Shown here: in pieces, positions 33,584 through 36,733 of the stretch
Layout of the letters: each line of letters begins with the position of its first letter
How positions within the stretch are numbered: position 1 is the first letter of the stretch
DNA from: Gemmatimonadaceae bacterium
GTDB taxonomy: Bacteria; Gemmatimonadota; Gemmatimonadetes; Gemmatimonadales; Gemmatimonadaceae
Length of the DNA stretch: 36,733 bases
Direction: 5' to 3'
Assembly: GCA_017881465.1 (NCBI GenBank)
Contig: JADGQV010000010.1
Coordinates: forward strand, 1 to 36,733
Program-made: the position numbers and the translations under genes
The notes under the pieces: generated by a model
Databases searched by the model: none
Told to the model about the DNA's origin: nothing
Seen by the model: only the letters and a program-made list of their open reading frames with translations

Positions 33584-35407
33584 ATGCGCTCATTTCTCGA
33601 TCCCCGTCGAGCCTCGTCGAGGCTCGCAAGTCTCGCAATTCTCGCAACTCTCGCCTTACTGGCGGGTTGCGCCACAGCAACCAGGCGTACAGCAGCCAGT
33701 AGCGGCGTCCCAACTGCCCGGTCTAGCGAGGCCGCGCGCCCAACCCAGCAAAAATACGTCCTTGTGCGGGCGGACAGCGCATATCAAGCGGGAGCTTATC
33801 CGTTGGCGGGTGCGTTGTACGGGGGGATCGTCACGCAAGACCCGTCGCCAGCCTCTATCGCGATCTTCCGACTCGCGACCCTCCGTTCGTGGGACAACCA
33901 ACTCGACGACGCGGTAGCCCTGTATCGACGCTACATAACTCTGGAGCCGCGTGATGCGGAAGGACGTCTCGCGCTGGCTCGCACGTTGGCCTGGGGCGGA
34001 CACTACTCTTCGGCCATCGCGATCTACGATTCGCTGATAGCCGGCGATCAGCGTCAACGCGACGCCGTGCTCGGCCGCGCGCAAACCCTGGCCTGGGCCG
34101 GACGGCTCGGCGAGGCTCTCGCCACCTACAAGGGGTGGATCCGTGATCACCCCACAGACCGCGAGGCATCGATCGAGTACGCGCGCGCACTCGCCTGGAA
34201 CGGCCAGTTTGACGACGCCGAAGCCATGTACACACAGTTGGCCAGAACTGGCAACGCTGCTGCGAAAAAGGGATTGGCGCGCGTGATCGGGTGGCGAGGC
34301 GAGCTGGATCGGAGCGAGCGGACGTGGCGACAGGTTCTGGAAACGGACCCTCAAGATCCCGAGGCCCTCACGGGGCTTGCGCAGGTTCTCACTTGGCAGG
34401 GCCGCCAGACCGACGCTGAGTCGGCGCTGCAGCTCGCGTTGCGGGCAAATCCGGCCTATGGCGATGCGCGCACATTACTCCGATGGGTACAGGCCGATCT
34501 AAGGCCGAGCGCGACGATAACCGGAGTCAGCATCAATGACAGCGACAACAATCGCGCGACGGTTTTCTCTGTCGATTACTTGGCGCGCGCGTGGTGGAAC
34601 GGCGCAATCGGAGGCAGCTACAGGGAGCGCAGCGCGAACTTCGCGGCGATCAATTCGCGCGCGGACGCGGTCAATCTGTTCGCGCGGTGGCAACCCGGCT
34701 CCAGCTCATGGCAGCTTCGCGCCGATGGTGGAGTCACGAGACATTCATCTACGTTCATTCCGTCGACGAGCCCCCAGCGAACGATCGGCAGCGGTGGGCT
34801 GCGCCTTTCCGGAAACGTTGGACGCGCGCTCACTGTTGGGGTCAGTGGCTCACGAGCGCCATTCGACGAAACGGCGCTGCTAATCGCTAACGGCGTAGTC
34901 AGCTCGGATCTCACTGGTGAGGCCGCGATCGCTCTGCCAGCGCGCTTTACGCTCTCCGGCGCGGCAAGCCATGCGCGATTGACGGGGGGCACACGTGAGA
35001 ATGCGCGAAACGCGTTCTCGTCTACGCTGCGGTGGACGAACAGCCGGAACTGGAGTCTCGCTGTTGGCGGGCGCCAATTCGGGTACGACACGACGTCGGC
35101 GGATGGCTATTTCGCGCCACGGCGATACACTCTCGCAGAGGCGAGCGGTCGCGGACGCATAGGCGGTCAGCTGGGCTGGAACGCGGACGCAGACGTAGGA
35201 CTCGGCCAACAGAGCATCGAGTTCTTTGGTTCCAGCGCGGGCTCGCGTCTCGCCGAGCGTGTTGCGATGTCGTTGGGGTATCGCTTCGATCCGGCTCGTG
35301 AAGTCAGCGCTTCTGGAGGCTACGCGAACGTAGCGGCGCCCGGGCAGACCACCGGTAGCGAGTACAAATGGTACACTTTCTCGCTGCGCGCGCGTTTGGG
35401 ATTCTAG
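33584..35407 (+). CDS. TPR lipoprotein with C-terminal outer-membrane beta-barrel (PgaA/YaiO-like)
   Basis: 607 residues. The signal peptide ends in the lipobox LLAGC (C29). Residues 55-300 form TPR-like helical repeats (ALYRRYITLEPRDAEGRLALART, EALATYKGWIRDHPTDREASIEYA, QVLETDPQDPEALTGLAQVLTW). From about 305 to the end the alternating pattern of a beta-barrel runs to a terminal phenylalanine (RLGF). TPR-plus-barrel proteins of the PgaA/BcsC/YaiO type export or gate exopolysaccharides. The lipid anchor is unusual for that group. A convergent glycoside-hydrolase-like gene supports a polysaccharide role. Confidence 0.85.
   Translation: MRSFLDPRRASSRLASLAILATLALLAGCATATRRTAASSGVPTARSSEAARPTQQKYVLVRADSAYQAGAYPLAGALYGGIVTQDPSPASIAIFRLATLRSWDNQLDDAVALYRRYITLEPRDAEGRLALARTLAWGGHYSSAIAIYDSLIAGDQRQRDAVLGRAQTLAWAGRLGEALATYKGWIRDHPTDREASIEYARALAWNGQFDDAEAMYTQLARTGNAAAKKGLARVIGWRGELDRSERTWRQVLETDPQDPEALTGLAQVLTWQGRQTDAESALQLALRANPAYGDARTLLRWVQADLRPSATITGVSINDSDNNRATVFSVDYLARAWWNGAIGGSYRERSANFAAINSRADAVNLFARWQPGSSSWQLRADGGVTRHSSTFIPSTSPQRTIGSGGLRLSGNVGRALTVGVSGSRAPFDETALLIANGVVSSDLTGEAAIALPARFTLSGAASHARLTGGTRENARNAFSSTLRWTNSRNWSLAVGGRQFGYDTTSADGYFAPRRYTLAEASGRGRIGGQLGWNADADVGLGQQSIEFFGSSAGSRLAERVAMSLGYRFDPAREVSASGGYANVAAPGQTTGSEYKWYTFSLRARLGF
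33608..33626 (+). other. Strong hairpin just after a start codon
   Basis: CGAGCCTC-GTC-GAGGCTCG is a perfect 8-bp GC-rich stem with a 3-nt loop, 25 nt downstream of ATG 33584. In the mRNA it would lie under or just behind the initiating ribosome. Confidence 0.5.
33623..33658 (+). repeat. Four 9-nt tandem repeats in the signal peptide coding region
   Basis: CTCGCAAGT CTCGCAATT CTCGCAACT CTCGCCTTA encode LAS-LAI-LAT-LAL, the hydrophobic core of the signal peptide. Gain or loss of a unit keeps frame and changes the core by three residues. Confidence 0.75.
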
Positions 35408-35419
35408 GTCGCGACGGCT

Positions 35420-35447
35420 GCGGTACGCCGCGGCCGTGCGCTACCGC
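35420..35447. terminator. Hairpin between convergent genes
   Basis: GCGGTACGC and GCGCTACCGC pair with a one-nt bulge around a 9-nt loop. The hairpin lies between the TPR-barrel stop and overlaps the stop of the minus-strand gene, so it could serve both directions. There is no T tract on either side, so a factor-dependent or weak terminator is more likely. Confidence 0.35.
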
Positions 35448-36733
35448 GCGGGAGAATGTTCCGGGATTCCCGCATAAGTTCGCTGCATCGCAGCGAACAG
35501 CGGTTTGACCTCTGCATACCACTGTGGCGTTTCCCACGGTGGCCAGCTCCACGTCGGAGGCTCGGCAAATCTGGATGTTCCCGTGCCACGCGGAAGATTG
35601 TCGCCGCCTGAGCGCGGGTTCGACGGATCGTAGCTCTCGACGACAAACCGGAATCCGTCTGTTGTCGCGCCTGAGACCGTTCCAGCGGCAGTATTGCCAA
35701 AGAGCACGGTCCGCGTCGAAGGGTCCACGAGTTGAAGCATTCCCCACGGAAGTCGCACCTCTATTACTCCGGTCGTCGCGTCGGCGAACCAATCGGCGAG
35801 CGAATTGTCCGACTCGCGCGAATAGAGCAGTCGATTACGGTTGTAGCTGATCGCCGGATAGATCGTGCCGTCGCGTCCGATGCGCCGCCGGTTCGGGACC
35901 ACGACGAGTGAATCCCATTGTCCAAGATCGTTTGCGACGATCCGCAACGCGGGATTGTACACGTATTGAGTCGCTGAAGGTTTGCTGCCCGGGATCGCTA
36001 CGGGACGATAGGGATTGTACGAGTGGTCGACCAGCAGCTGGCTCGCTGCTGGTCCTCCGAGATCGAGGACGAACTCGAGCCCGACTGGCGCGCGCGAGCC
36101 AGTGTTTGGGAGTTGAGTGTCACCGAGATTGCGACGATAAGTGTCGATCCCGACCTGGTAGTGAGCGTGAGCCCAGTCGATTCGCCCGACGTCGAGCCGC
36201 AGGTAGACGTAGGCCTCGTCCTGCGCGACGCGCAGCGATTTGAGTTGGAGCGGCGCCGGCACGCTCGAGCGAGGCCCAGTCGTGCCATATAGCACCGGTC
36301 GCCCCCGCCAATCCGCGCTGTCACCGTCAATCGTGATTTTCGAACTCTTGCGACCCGCGCGCATAGCGACGACACCGTAGTTCTCCTCGGCGTCGAGCGG
36401 ATTAAGCCAGAGTCTTTTCCGATCAGGCGGATACTCGAAGTCAGTTACGATCCAGCTCTTCTTGAACCATTCGTCGATGAGCGCGAAGAGGCCCGCTCCC
36501 GCTGCCCCAGACGCGTAGATATCCCGCGTCAGCCGCCCATTCACGAGCGCCTGTTGTTGCTCGGAAAGACCGCCGTGATTCCAGCCCTGTGGCTGGAAGT
36601 GCCCAATACCGCGCGATGACGGCACGCCGTACTCGCTGATGACGACCGGCATGTCGCCATGATGCGCGACGAGCTCGCGCAGGTAGCCGAAGTAGTTGCT
36701 CGGGCCCTCGGGCGAACGGGCCTTCAGATAACC
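35441..36733 (-). CDS. Partial glycoside-hydrolase-like protein with C-terminal CBM9/DOMON-like domain
   Basis: The gene runs off the window end; 430 residues are visible and the frame is open to base 36733, upstream of the listed ATG. The visible start is the end of a TIM-barrel: MPVVISEYGVPSSRG has a Glu placed like the nucleophile of clan GH-A enzymes, then GAGLFALIDEWFKKSW. From about residue 130, ITIDGDSADWRGRPVLYG and VYLRLDVGRIDWA look like a CBM9/DOMON-type beta-sandwich. The C-terminal tail is Trp/Pro-rich (PPTWSWPPWETPQWY). It may trim or anchor the polysaccharide exported by the neighbouring TPR-barrel. Specificity unknown. Confidence 0.8.
   Translation of the reverse strand, partial: GYLKARSPEGPSNYFGYLRELVAHHGDMPVVISEYGVPSSRGIGHFQPQGWNHGGLSEQQQALVNGRLTRDIYASGAAGAGLFALIDEWFKKSWIVTDFEYPPDRKRLWLNPLDAEENYGVVAMRAGRKSSKITIDGDSADWRGRPVLYGTTGPRSSVPAPLQLKSLRVAQDEAYVYLRLDVGRIDWAHAHYQVGIDTYRRNLGDTQLPNTGSRAPVGLEFVLDLGGPAASQLLVDHSYNPYRPVAIPGSKPSATQYVYNPALRIVANDLGQWDSLVVVPNRRRIGRDGTIYPAISYNRNRLLYSRESDNSLADWFADATTGVIEVRLPWGMLQLVDPSTRTVLFGNTAAGTVSGATTDGFRFVVESYDPSNPRSGGDNLPRGTGTSRFAEPPTWSWPPWETPQWYAEVKPLFAAMQRTYAGIPEHSPAR

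Overview
The window looks like a compact, high-GC chromosome segment from a Gram-negative (didermic) bacterium. It carries an LPS-core type kinase and heptosyltransferase, two outer-membrane beta-barrel proteins, several lipoproteins and a menaquinone gene block. The mix of proteins is most like Gemmatimonadota, but that is an inference from protein character and was not tested by a search. No tRNA, rRNA, CRISPR array, insertion sequence or integrase was seen. Genes are packed tightly: most junctions inside operons are 0-17 nt overlaps (ATGA, GTGA, TTGA, TAATG). The longest stretch without a gene is about 270 bp (2436-2707), and it holds a strong terminator and a palindrome.

Layout. 102-1481(+): a small DUF2281-like protein, a DUF1232 membrane protein and a lipoprotein in an overlapping operon. 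1659-4060(+): an unknown soluble protein, a small lipoprotein followed by a terminator, a DUF5683-like membrane protein, and a secreted SGNH hydrolase. 5515-4077(-): a 41-residue membrane microprotein coupled to an internally duplicated GRP/DMT-type transporter. 5617-9802(+): a DinB-like protein, a tyrosine-phosphatase-like protein, IMP dehydrogenase and an APC amino-acid permease. 9795-12263(+): an NrnA-like DHH phosphoesterase, a NifU-domain protein and Mrp/ApbC. 14438-12260(-): an ECF sigma factor, a putative membrane anti-sigma factor and a bactofilin-like membrane protein, with an odd repeat-rich spacer between the first two. 14497-18293(+): the methyltransferase-UbiD-UbiA-UbiX quartet for the late steps of menaquinone synthesis. 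18362-18757(+): an orphan lipoprotein. 23138-18773(-): a trans-sulfuration PLP enzyme, PurD, Fpg/MutM and a Cho-like UvrC half-protein. 23286-27549(+): GlmM, GlmS, D-aminoacyl-tRNA deacylase and Maf. 31320-27538(-): TrpE followed by an LPS-type kinase, a GT9 glycosyltransferase and a Nudix hydrolase. 31389-35407(+): a large DUF5686-like outer-membrane protein and a TPR plus beta-barrel lipoprotein of the exopolysaccharide-export type. 36733-35441(-): the C-terminal part of a glycoside-hydrolase-like protein with a carbohydrate-binding-type domain, probably the edge of an exopolysaccharide locus.

Most of the window is ordinary housekeeping: purine and UDP-GlcNAc supply, quinone synthesis, Fe-S delivery and DNA repair. 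The parts least explained by known systems are the sigma / anti-sigma / bactofilin-like operon with its GACCC iterons and an embedded 27-codon ORF, the phosphatase wedged before guaB, the coupled transmembrane microprotein, the 16-codon ORF that ends on the permease start codon, and the lipidated TPR-barrel whose signal peptide is built from 9-nt repeats. No single feature is clearly a new defence or mobile system.
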